Of a stretch of DNA of 64,000 bases, positions 55,818 through 63,125 are shown piece by piece (the stretch's first letter is position 1; each line of letters begins with the position of its first letter). Origin of the DNA: Paracidovorax citrulli (lineage in GTDB: Bacteria > Pseudomonadota > Gammaproteobacteria > Burkholderiales > Burkholderiaceae_C). The notes below the pieces were generated by a model. The model saw only the letters and a program-made list of their open reading frames with translations. It had not been told where the DNA came from and did not search any database. The stretch is taken from NCBI RefSeq assembly GCF_900100305.1, contig NZ_FNEY01000013.1, forward strand, positions 1-64,000, in the 5' to 3' direction. The position numbers were made by a program, and so were the translations under genes.

Positions 55818-57524
55818 TCAACACAACCGCCAAACCGCAGCTGAGCGGGCCCCATGGGGACGGATCAGTCCAGCCCGCTTCATGCTTTGCATCAAGTTTT
55901 TGACCTTGTTGGCTTTCTGCACGTCAGTCAAAACATCTGGCAGCTTGCGAAGTAGCAAGGCGTCCAGATCCGTTCTAGTGGCTTGACCATACTGCTGCAG
56001 ATAGTCCAGCACCAATTTTTGGTAGTACCGGTCATCCAGACCCCGCTGGTGGATGTACTTCGCCTTCTGCCCCAAGGCATCCGCCATCTTGGCCGAGATG
56101 AAATAGCCGGGCGCACGTCCTTCAATGAGCCCAAGATCGCGCAAACTCCGGGCCTCTGAAGGTGAGAGAGTCAGGCCCTTCTGCACCCTGTCCAGCAGCA
56201 GAACCTGGCCCAAGCCCAAATCCGAGCGCGCCATCAACACCCGCGCGAACTTGGAATCCAGCATCCGCCCCTGCAAGGTCAATTCCACGCGCGGAAACCC
56301 CTGCGCGGTCTGACCAAACTCGTAGTCGGGCAACGGAAACAGCCGCTGGCGCTGAGTCGTAAACATCCGGCGTATTCCGCTGCCCGCCTGCTCGATCATG
56401 CGCAGACGAATCATCGCGTCGACAAGCCACTGGTTGCGATAGTGCTCCGGCGGCGACTGGTGCTCCAGCATCCACGCCACGCTCTCCGGTATGAACTGCC
56501 CCAGATTGCTGAACACCAGCCGATCCGGGTGTTCCACCACATTGATCTTGCCGCCCAGCCCATAGTCTTGGTGCGCCACGCAGTTGTGCAGCGCCTCGCG
56601 CAGCACCCAGTTGTCGTACTGCGGCACAGGCGTGGGGAACAGCGAACCATCGGGCATGTGGTCCAGCGTCACATTGCGAATGCGGGCGCACAACTGCTCC
56701 GTGGCCAGGAGGAAGGGGACGCCAAACGGCTGTGACGTGACCGTATCGTTGCCCGCATCGCGCAGCACCCAGGTCATCTTCGCGTCCGCAGGAGCCAGGA
56801 AGTGCGAGGACTCATCCTTGCCCAACAGCAGCAGGGCTGCCCTGGTCACCCGTCCCTGCTTGGTCACACGGGCCTTGTTCAGCAGCGTGGGCACCGTCAA
56901 TGCCGCCACCTCGGTACGGATCGCCTCGTGCTTTGAAGCGTCGGGCTCGCCACGCACCAAGTACTCGGCGTACCGCACCCGTGCGGCAGCAACGGCCTGA
57001 GGGTCCAGATCATGCAGCGTTGCCTCAGGCACCACCACGCCCGTCCAGTCTTCTGATGTGCCCAGAGCATTCCACAAGCGCGCTTCGTGGCTGGGGTAGT
57101 CCGCCAGTTTCACCAGGTGGCTGTCCACGCGGATGTAGCGTGTGTGTTGAAAGGCCATGGGCGCAGCGCGTGCGGAATGAATTTCGAGCATCACCACCCG
57201 CAGACCGTCACAGTCCAGCTCGTGGAAGGCAAAGTCGGCACGGGGCTGCGTCATTACCTGCAGCCACATCTGCAGAGACTGATTGCCAATCTTCTGCCCG
57301 AACGGATCGAACACCGTACCCAGCACCCGATGGCTGCCATCTTCCACGCCCCACACCAGCCAGGCGCGGTCGCGGCCTTGCAATGCAGCCGTGTTGGCCA
57401 ACCCTGAAATGTAGGCACCGATCTTCTCGGGATCGGCCAAATTCGACTTGAACTCCACCACCGCCTGCTCACGCGGCAGACTCCGCAAGGACTCCAACAT
57501 GGCTCGCAGGGCGGTGGGATTCAT
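55818..57524 (-). CDS. AlbA_2/Schlafen-type ATP-binding protein of type I restriction loci
   Basis: A 568-residue protein. Residues about 10-130 are an AlbA_2 domain (EFKSNLADPEKIGAYISGLAN, GRDRAWLVWGVEDGSHRVLG). A GHKL-like ATPase core follows (REALHNCVAHQDYGLGGKINVVE, LVFSNLGQFIPES) and a helical/winged C-terminus. Such proteins are frequent companions of type I restriction-modification genes, role unclear. The ATG at 57524 overlaps the stop of the upstream HsdR/HsdS scar gene (TGATG). Codon use and GC are lower than in the flanking core. The frame is intact. Confidence 0.82.
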   Translation of the reverse strand: MNPTALRAMLESLRSLPREQAVVEFKSNLADPEKIGAYISGLANTAALQGRDRAWLVWGVEDGSHRVLGTVFDPFGQKIGNQSLQMWLQVMTQPRADFAFHELDCDGLRVVMLEIHSARAAPMAFQHTRYIRVDSHLVKLADYPSHEARLWNALGTSEDWTGVVVPEATLHDLDPQAVAAARVRYAEYLVRGEPDASKHEAIRTEVAALTVPTLLNKARVTKQGRVTRAALLLLGKDESSHFLAPADAKMTWVLRDAGNDTVTSQPFGVPFLLATEQLCARIRNVTLDHMPDGSLFPTPVPQYDNWVLREALHNCVAHQDYGLGGKINVVEHPDRLVFSNLGQFIPESVAWMLEHQSPPEHYRNQWLVDAMIRLRMIEQAGSGIRRMFTTQRQRLFPLPDYEFGQTAQGFPRVELTLQGRMLDSKFARVLMARSDLGLGQVLLLDRVQKGLTLSPSEARSLRDLGLIEGRAPGYFISAKMADALGQKAKYIHQRGLDDRYYQKLVLDYLQQYGQATRTDLDALLLRKLPDVLTDVQKANKVKNLMQSMKRAGLIRPHGARSAAVWRLC

Positions 57525-57883
57525 CAGCAAGGCTCCGAAGAAAAGCTAGCGGTCTCCACCAGCGCCTCGGCCAGACGGGCCTGCACGGACTGGCGTTTGG
57601 CCAGGCGCTGGCGCAGGTCGGCGCACAGGCGGCGCAGGGCGGTGACGCGGGTGACGATGCCGACCACTGCCAGCGGAACATTGGGCCTGTGGAACAGGAC
57701 GTAGTCCGCACTCAAGATACTGTTCTTATCGCGAAATGCAGTATTTCCACGCACCACCACCCGTCCTGCACGCAACGTGTACTCGCGCAGCACCTGGGTG
57801 ATCAGATCCCAGCCAGCGCAGGCAATGGCCGGACTGATGCGCTTCTCGCAAACGTCGGTTTCGCTCCAGTTTTTCTTGTCCAT
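57524..57883 (-). pseudogene. Deletion scar: start of hsdR fused to end of hsdS
   Basis: A 119-residue open frame with two halves from different genes. Residues 1 to about 75 match the N-terminus of a type I restriction subunit R (KRISPAIACAGWD, TLRAGRVVVRGN, ILSADYVLFHRPNVPLAVV). Residues about 76-119 match the C-terminal coiled coil of a specificity subunit S (VTRVTALRRLCADLRQRLAK, then QSVQARLAEALVETA). The join, near 57655, falls inside VVGIVTRV. A single deletion removing most of hsdR, all of hsdM and most of hsdS would explain it. No restriction activity can remain. Confidence 0.78.
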
Positions 57884-57968
57884 GGCTCCTCGCCCGTTCT
57901 TCCAGCCCTGGCCTCACCTATCCACGGCAGGAAGGATCATTATCCGAGAGGAATCCGCATGCAGGCAC

Positions 57969-58645
57969 CTACCCCCGCACCGCCTCCCACTCCAACCCGA
58001 ACTTGAGCAAATACTTCCGCAGCCGGTCCGCATCATTGACCACCGACCGCTGCGTGCGCGACTGGTCGAAGAGCCGCCGCCCCGCCTCCGAGAGCGTGGC
58101 GCACTCCCTGCAGACACGCACCACGGCCTCCAGTTGCAGGCGGTCGAACAGGTCCAGCGTGCGGGCCATGCCAGCGGGCAGCAGGCGGTCCAGCTCCTGA
58201 TCCAGGTCGGCATACGGGCCTTCGCCACGGCCCCCGAGGCCCGCGGCTGAGCCGCCTGTCTGTGCATGGCGCAACTCCCCCGCCGGCTGCCAGAGCCACC
58301 GCAAGCGCTGGATCTCCGCATCGACCAGGGCGGTGGAAATCCGCCCCCGTCCGCCAGGGTCGCCATGCGGGTCACGCTGGCCGACAGGTCGCGGAAATTC
58401 CCGTTCCACGTGGCTTCCGGCGACCGTGCGAACTGCAGGTAGCGGGCCTTGGCCCCGGCGCTGAAGCGCACGGCGCGGCCGGCTTCCTCGGGCACGCGCG
58501 CGAGCAAGTGGTCCACGTTGGGCTCGATGTCCTCGGGGCGCCGCGCGAGGCCGGGCAGCACGTAGGACCAGAGGTTGATGCGGGCGAACAGGTCTTCGCG
58601 GAAGCGCCCCTCGGCGATGACGATGTGCAGATAGCAGTTCGTGCC
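57969..58645 (-). pseudogene. rtcR: Relic of rtcR (sigma-54 activator of RNA repair genes)
   Basis: Only the C-terminal third is left. AEGRFREDLFARINLWSYVL, PEDIEPNVDHLL and ATWNGNFRDLSASVTRMATL are characteristic of RtcR's sigma-54 ATPase end. After a one-base deletion in a run of five C (58344-58348, plus strand) the frame shifts to GRISTALVDAEIQRLRWLWQ and runs to the natural stop. The sensor domain and Walker A region are missing, and no rtcB or rtcA gene is nearby. Confidence 0.75.
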
Positions 58646-58703
58646 GGTAACCCCGCTGGAAGTTGCAACCTTGTCTCGTCGAGCATCAGCTCTGAGCCAG
58701 GAT

Positions 58704-58926
58704 TCAACGCGCAGTCAGAAGATCGGCCCGGTGCGCCTGCAACCAGTTCTCGGTGTGCGCCAGCAATTGCGCGGCCTGCTCTACGCAGGCCTGCAGCGTG
58801 GCAGTGGACACAGGGTCGCCCTCATAGTCGCTCACGCCGCGCTGCCTGCAGCAGTTTGGTGATGCCCGCGGCATCAGGCTGGTGGGCCTGCAGCCGCCCG
58901 ATCGCCAGCAAGTTCTGCAAACTCAT
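58704..58926 (-). pseudogene. HEPN-domain toxin remnant with internal deletion (hepT-like)
   Basis: The ATG at 58926 gives MSLQNLLAIGRLQAHQPDAA and about 13 more residues, then a stop. In the next frame the sequence resumes as DYEGDPVSTATLQACVEQAA and continues to a stop at 58704. The two pieces correspond to the start and end of a HEPN protein of about 140 residues; roughly 60 residues in the middle, including the RX4-6H RNase motif, are gone. It overlaps the end of the antitoxin gene. Confidence 0.65.
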
Positions 58927-59503
58927 CGGCTCCTCCCTGGATGAACAATTTTGGCTTGGCCAGGATGTCGCGCGCAAATGCATCGCCGCTGCGCGCACGC
59001 GTCGCGAATTCCTCAGCCGTATAGAGCACAGGGTTCACCTCGCGGCCCAGTGCCGCATGCAGCGGAAAAATCACCTGTGCCAGTTCCACGAACCCTACGT
59101 CGCCCAGCACCAGCAGGTCCACGTCGCTGCCTGGCGATGGCGTCCCCCGTGCCACCGAACCGAAAACGAGCGCGATGCGGATCCGGTCAGCCAGTGGTGC
59201 CAATGCATCGCGCAGTGCTGGGACCACGCCATGCGTCTTGCGAAAGATCGATGACAGATCGCTGAACAGCGGGTGGCTTGTGTTCGCTTGATAGCGCACT
59301 TGGTTGCCCTGCTGGCTGCGCAGCAGCAGACCCGTAGCGGTGAGCTTGTCCACTTCGCGCGCCAGTGTGCCGGCATGGCTACCTGTAAGCCGTGCCAGCT
59401 CACGGAGATGGAACGTCTGCTGTGGCTGCAGCAACAGCGCAGCCAGTACCCGCTGCCTTGCGGCGGGGAACAGCAGATCCATCAAGGACGAAGTGTTGCT
59501 CAT
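58874..59503 (-). CDS. MNT-type nucleotidyltransferase antitoxin with winged-helix domain (mntA-like)
   Basis: A 209-residue protein. Residues about 10-75 form a winged helix (RQRVLAALLLQPQQTFHLRE, LTGSHAGTLAREVDKLTATG). Residues about 100-170 are a minimal nucleotidyltransferase with the intact catalytic signature LVFGSVARGTPSPGSDVDLL. In MntA/HepT modules this enzyme AMPylates and silences the HEPN RNase. Here the cognate toxin is broken, so the antitoxin may persist as an orphan or as a repressor. A perfect 17-base palindrome lies just upstream of the ATG at 59503. Confidence 0.85.
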   Translation of the reverse strand: MSNTSSLMDLLFPAARQRVLAALLLQPQQTFHLRELARLTGSHAGTLAREVDKLTATGLLLRSQQGNQVRYQANTSHPLFSDLSSIFRKTHGVVPALRDALAPLADRIRIALVFGSVARGTPSPGSDVDLLVLGDVGFVELAQVIFPLHAALGREVNPVLYTAEEFATRARSGDAFARDILAKPKLFIQGGADEFAELAGDRAAAGPPA

Positions 59504-59515
59504 CGGGCTACGATT

Positions 59516-59532
59516 GTCGCCTTAAAGGCGAC
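59516..59532. promoter_or_regulatory. Palindromic operator candidate of the MNT gene
   Basis: GTCGCCTTAAAGGCGAC is a perfect dyad with eight-base arms around one A. It starts 12 bases upstream of the antitoxin ATG on the minus strand. The winged helix fused to the nucleotidyltransferase is the natural candidate to bind it. Confidence 0.6.
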
Positions 59533-59608
59533 GATTACAGGATCATCGTGCTCGATCAAAGATTTATCTCTTGCACGACAATCCCGTGCCTGCCGATTCC
59601 ACCCACCC

Positions 59609-60037
59609 ATGCGCTCCCCCATTGCCATCGTCGATGTCGACAACCCCGCCACCTGGACCCGCTACCGCGCCGGCCTGTGCGCCACCTGCGCGGCCAACTG
59701 CTGCACCATGCCGCTGGAGGTGCAGCTGTCCGATCTGGTGCGGCTCGGGCTGGTGGATGCGTTCGAGGCGGAGCACGAGGAGCCGCGGCACATCGCGAAG
59801 CGGCTGCAGAAGGCGCGGCTGATCGACCACTTCAACCACAAGAACGTGGTGTTCACGATGGCGCGGCGGGCGAGCGGGGACTGCCATTTCCTGGACGCGG
59901 CCACGCGGCGCTGCACGGTGTACGAGGTGCGGCCGGACACCTGCCGGCTGCATCCGCAGAAGAAGAGCCCGCGCCCCGGCTGGTGCGCCTATGGCTCGGC
60001 CACGCAGGGGCAGGACGGCGGCGCACGGCAGCGCTGA
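59609..60037 (+). CDS. YkgJ-type cysteine-cluster protein
   Basis: A 142-residue protein with the Cys pattern CATCAANCC near the N-terminus and GDCHFLDAATRRCTVYEVRPDTCR in the second half. This is the Zn/Fe-binding layout of the YkgJ family, whose function is not established. The ATG at 59609 has no strong ribosome site. It returns to the high-GC style of the core genome. Confidence 0.85.
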   Translation: MRSPIAIVDVDNPATWTRYRAGLCATCAANCCTMPLEVQLSDLVRLGLVDAFEAEHEEPRHIAKRLQKARLIDHFNHKNVVFTMARRASGDCHFLDAATRRCTVYEVRPDTCRLHPQKKSPRPGWCAYGSATQGQDGGARQR

Positions 60038-60209
60038 GCGCGACCCGAGGGCCGTGCGGAAGAGCGACCTCGCGTGACGAAGGTCGTGGAACCGTTGAAC
60101 TGGACTGTAGGACACGGACGGGGCCGTGGGCGCTCCCTGCGCCCACGCGCACGCGGCGCGAGCCATGCTGTGATGGCGGTTTGTCCCACCCACCGCAAAA
60201 GGAGTCCGC

Positions 60210-60647
60210 ATGTCCGAGAAAACCGCTTCCGTCCATTGGCAAGGTGCCGGCAAGACCGGTCAGGGCCAGATCAGCACCGAGACCGGCGCGCTGAAAAGCT
60301 ACCCCTACGGCTTCGGCAGCCGCTTCGGCGACGACCGCACGGGCACCAATCCGGAAGAAATCGTCGGCGCGGCGCATGCCGCCTGCTTCACCATGGCGTT
60401 CGCCTTCGCCTGCGAGAAGGCCGGCATCGCCACGGAAACGCTCGACACCACCGCCAGGGTGCGCCTGGCCAAGGAAGGCGAGGGCTTCAAGATCGACCGC
60501 ATCGCGCTCACGCTCAAGGCCAAGGTGCCGGGCATCGACGATGCGAAGTTCCAGGAGATCGCGGCCGGCGCCAAGGCCAACTGCCCGCTCTCGAAGGCGC
60601 TCGCCGGGGTGCCGGAAATCACGCTGGACGCACAGCTCGTGGGCTGA
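60210..60647 (+). CDS. OsmC-family peroxiredoxin
   Basis: A 145-residue OsmC/Ohr-fold protein. The two expected cysteines are present in HAACFTMAF and ANCPLSKA, with the family's GTNPEEIVGAAHA and the tail PEITLDAQLVG. It reduces organic hydroperoxides in the cytoplasm. A strong ribosome site (AAAGGAG) precedes the ATG. Confidence 0.93.
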   Translation: MSEKTASVHWQGAGKTGQGQISTETGALKSYPYGFGSRFGDDRTGTNPEEIVGAAHAACFTMAFAFACEKAGIATETLDTTARVRLAKEGEGFKIDRIALTLKAKVPGIDDAKFQEIAAGAKANCPLSKALAGVPEITLDAQLVG

Positions 60648-60717
60648 GAGTCCGCGCTGGCATCATTGCCGGCAGCACGCCAGGACCGTGGCCGTGCCAT
60701 CGCCTTGCCGGCCGTCC

Positions 60718-60978
60718 ATGCCCCCTTCCACCCCCAAAGCCCTGCCCGCCATCGATCCCGACCGCTGCACGGGCTGCGGCCGGTGCGTGGCGGTCTGCGC
60801 ACCGCATGTGCTGTCGCTGGACACAGGGGGCAGCCCCGGCCGGGAAGGTGCGCCTTCGCTGCCCTGGGGCCCCAAGCGGTCGGTGCTGCGCGACCCGGCG
60901 GGCTGCACGGGCTGCGCCCTGTGCGCCGTCCACTGCCCATTCGATGCCATCCGGATGGAGCGCACCGGGCCGCGGTGA
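60718..60978 (+). CDS. Small 2[4Fe-4S] ferredoxin
   Basis: An 86-residue protein with two cluster motifs, CTGCGRCVAVC (near residue 18) and CTGCALCAVHCP (near residue 65), separated by an unusually long 35-residue loop. It starts at the ATG 60718 and ends 30 bases before the leader peptide of hom. Electron partner unknown. Confidence 0.85.
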   Translation: MPPSTPKALPAIDPDRCTGCGRCVAVCAPHVLSLDTGGSPGREGAPSLPWGPKRSVLRDPAGCTGCALCAVHCPFDAIRMERTGPR

Positions 60979-61008
60979 AAGTCCGGCATTCCTGTACACT
61001 GCATCGCC

Positions 61009-61113
61009 ATGTCGTTCGCACGCATCCCCAGCCCCCTGTTCCGCGCCCCCGTGGCCGCGGCGGCCTGCTGCGTGCGAATGACGATGATCACCATTACCAC
61101 CGCGGCTGCCTAG
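61009..61113 (+). CDS. Leader peptide of the hom operon (threonine/isoleucine attenuator)
   Basis: A 34-codon frame, MSFARIPSPL and onward, ending MTMITITTAAA then TAG. The run of Thr and Ile codons (ACG ATG ATC ACC ATT ACC ACC) is the hallmark of a thr-type leader, where scarcity of charged tRNA stalls the ribosome and prevents formation of the downstream terminator. A TACACT at 60995-61000 may be the -10. It lies 129 bases before the homoserine dehydrogenase gene. Confidence 0.8.
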   Translation: MSFARIPSPLFRAPVAAAACCVRMTMITITTAAA

Positions 61114-61171
61114 CCTGCGCGCTGGGTGGCCGTTCCGACGGTCGCCTGGTGTCATTCCCTCCTCGAACGAA

Positions 61172-61195
61172 CCCGGCCCGACCGCCGGGTTTTTC
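61172..61195 (+). terminator. Attenuator terminator before hom
   Basis: CCCGGC and GCCGGG form a six-base-pair stem over a six-base loop, followed by TTTTTCG. It lies 58 bases after the leader-peptide stop and 48 bases before the hom ATG. Confidence 0.8.
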
Positions 61196-61242
61196 GTTTC
61201 CGGGCCTGAGCGCCCTTCGTTCGAGAGAAAGAGAGTGACCCG

Positions 61243-62643
61243 ATGTTCAATGATCCCCAATGGCGTCCCCTTCCTGCCGCCGCCCCCGCCAGCGGTGCGG
61301 GCCTGCGTCCCCTGCGCGTGGGCATGATCGGCATCGGCACGGTGGGCCTGGGCACCTGGCAGGTGCTGGCACGCAATCAGGCGCAGATCGCGGCGCGCGC
61401 GGGCCGGGGCATCGAAATCGTGGCGGTGGCGGCCCGCGACCTGGCGCGCGCCAGGCGCGTGCTCGGCGACGGGGCCGCTGGCGTGGAGCTCACCGGCGAT
61501 CCGCTGGCGCTGGCCACGCACCCTGGCATCGACGTGCTGCTGGAGGTGGCCGGGGGCACGGATGCCCCGCGCGAATGGGTGACGGCGGCCATGGGCCTCG
61601 GCAAGCCCGTGGTCACGGCCAACAAGGCGCTGCTGGCGGTGCATGGCAACGCGCTGTTCGCCCAGGCGGAGTCGCGCGGCGTGCCGCTCGCCTATGAAGC
61701 GGCCGTGGCCGGCGGCATCCCGATCGTGAAGGCACTGCGCGAAGGTGCCGCGGCGAACCGCGTGGAATGGCTGGCCGGCATCGTGAACGGCACCAGCAAC
61801 TACATCCTGAGCCGCATGCGCCAGGCGGGCCTGGCGTTCGGCGACGCGCTGGCGGAAGCCCAGGCCCTGGGCTACGCGGAGGCCGATCCCACCTTCGATG
61901 TGGACGGCATCGATGCCGCGCACAAGACCGCCCTGCTGGCGGCCAACGCTTTCGGCATGCCCGTCCGCTTCGACCGTGCCCATGTGGAGGGCATCCGTGG
62001 CGTGGATGCGCTGGATGTGGCCGCGGCGCGGGAGTGGGGCCATGCCGTGAAACTGCTGGGCATCGCGCGGCGGCAGGGGGAATCGGTGGAGCTGCGGGTG
62101 CACCCTGCGCTGGTGCCCGCCACGCACCTGCTCGCGCAGGTGGAGGGGGCGATGAACGCCGTCATGCTGCGAGGGGATGCGCAGGGCATCGCGCTGCACT
62201 ACGGCGCCGGGGCGGGAGCGGAGCCGACCGCCTCCGCCGTGGTCGCCGATCTGGTGGACCTGGCCCGCCAGACGGTGGCGCAGGCCGGCGGCCCCGTCCG
62301 CTGCACGGTGCCGCCGCTGGGCGTGCCGGTCGCGGCATGGGTCGATCGCCCCGTGCTGTGCATGGACGACGTGGTGACCCGGCATTACCTGCGCGTTCCC
62401 TTGCGCGAGGATGCCGAGGGCATCGCGCCGGCCGCACTGGCGCAGTGGCTGGCGCAGGCCGGTGTCGCCGTGGAACGGCTGGATGCCTGGCGTCCCCGGG
62501 GCCACGGCAGCGACCAGGCCCAGTTGCTGGCGCTCACCCGGCCTGCGCGGGACGGCGCCGTTCGCGACGTCCTGCAGCGCGCCGCCCAGGCGGACTGGTG
62601 CCTTGGGGCACCGGCGCACCTGCGCGTCGAAAACCTGGAATGA
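61243..62643 (+). CDS. hom: Homoserine dehydrogenase
   Basis: A 466-residue NAD(P)-dependent enzyme that reduces aspartate semialdehyde to homoserine, the branch point to threonine and methionine. It has the nucleotide-binding GMIGIGTVGLGTW (about 28-40), TANKALLAVHG, GIVNGTSNYILSRM and YAEADPTFDVDGIDAAHK. The C-terminal about 110 residues form a loosely ACT-like domain. Linked to the metX operon by pathway. A ribosome site (GAGAAAGAGAGTG) precedes the ATG. Confidence 0.94.
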   Translation: MFNDPQWRPLPAAAPASGAGLRPLRVGMIGIGTVGLGTWQVLARNQAQIAARAGRGIEIVAVAARDLARARRVLGDGAAGVELTGDPLALATHPGIDVLLEVAGGTDAPREWVTAAMGLGKPVVTANKALLAVHGNALFAQAESRGVPLAYEAAVAGGIPIVKALREGAAANRVEWLAGIVNGTSNYILSRMRQAGLAFGDALAEAQALGYAEADPTFDVDGIDAAHKTALLAANAFGMPVRFDRAHVEGIRGVDALDVAAAREWGHAVKLLGIARRQGESVELRVHPALVPATHLLAQVEGAMNAVMLRGDAQGIALHYGAGAGAEPTASAVVADLVDLARQTVAQAGGPVRCTVPPLGVPVAAWVDRPVLCMDDVVTRHYLRVPLREDAEGIAPAALAQWLAQAGVAVERLDAWRPRGHGSDQAQLLALTRPARDGAVRDVLQRAAQADWCLGAPAHLRVENLE

Positions 62644-62673
62644 CGGCCGGCAGGCCGCGGGGCGAACGGTGAT

Positions 62674-62976
62674 TCAGCGCTTCTGCTTCTGGTAGGCCTC
62701 GTGGGCCGGGACGCCGCGGTCGGTGTCCTTGAGGCCCCGCTCCAGGTCGTCGTGGGCCTGCTTGATCTCCGGATCCGGGTGGCCGTCCGTCATGTCCACG
62801 GCCTGGTCGCGTTCGTGGGGCAGGCGCGCCTCCGGGCTGTTCAGGTTCTGCTGCTCGGCATCCGGTGCGGGGTGTTTCTGGGTGGTGTCGATGCGGCGCT
62901 CGACACGTTGGGGCACGCGGGCGGAAGCGGTGGGATCGGACCCTTGCTGGTCGGAGGAACGGGGGGCTTGGGACAT
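62674..62976 (-). CDS. Small hydrophilic, disordered protein of unknown function
   Basis: A 100-residue, highly charged protein (MSQAPRSSDQQGSDPTASAR and on) with no hydrophobic core, no cysteines, and a Gln/Asp/Lys-rich end (AHDDLERGLKDTDRGV). A strong ribosome site (AAGGAG) sits eight bases before the ATG at 62976, which argues for real translation. Such proteins are often stress-related, but I recognise no family. Confidence 0.65.
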   Translation of the reverse strand: MSQAPRSSDQQGSDPTASARVPQRVERRIDTTQKHPAPDAEQQNLNSPEARLPHERDQAVDMTDGHPDPEIKQAHDDLERGLKDTDRGVPAHEAYQKQKR

Positions 62977-63109
62977 GGGAAATCTCCTTGTGGGCACCGC
63001 CGGGAAGGGCGGTTGGCAGGCAGCTCGGGGTCTGTGGCTTTCCATGCTAGAAAGCGGGCCGCGCCCCGTCTGTAGTCCGCCGCGCACTGGCCTGGCCGGT
63101 ACACTACCA

Positions 63110-63125
63110 CTGTATGTCTCAACAG
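63110..63125. promoter_or_regulatory. LexA (SOS) box over the dinG start codon
   Basis: CTGTATGTCTCAACAG fits CTGT-N8-ACAG exactly. The ATG of the helicase gene lies inside the spacer (63114). A -10-like TACACT at 63100-63105 puts the transcription start at about 63112, so the mRNA would be nearly leaderless. Confidence 0.8.
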
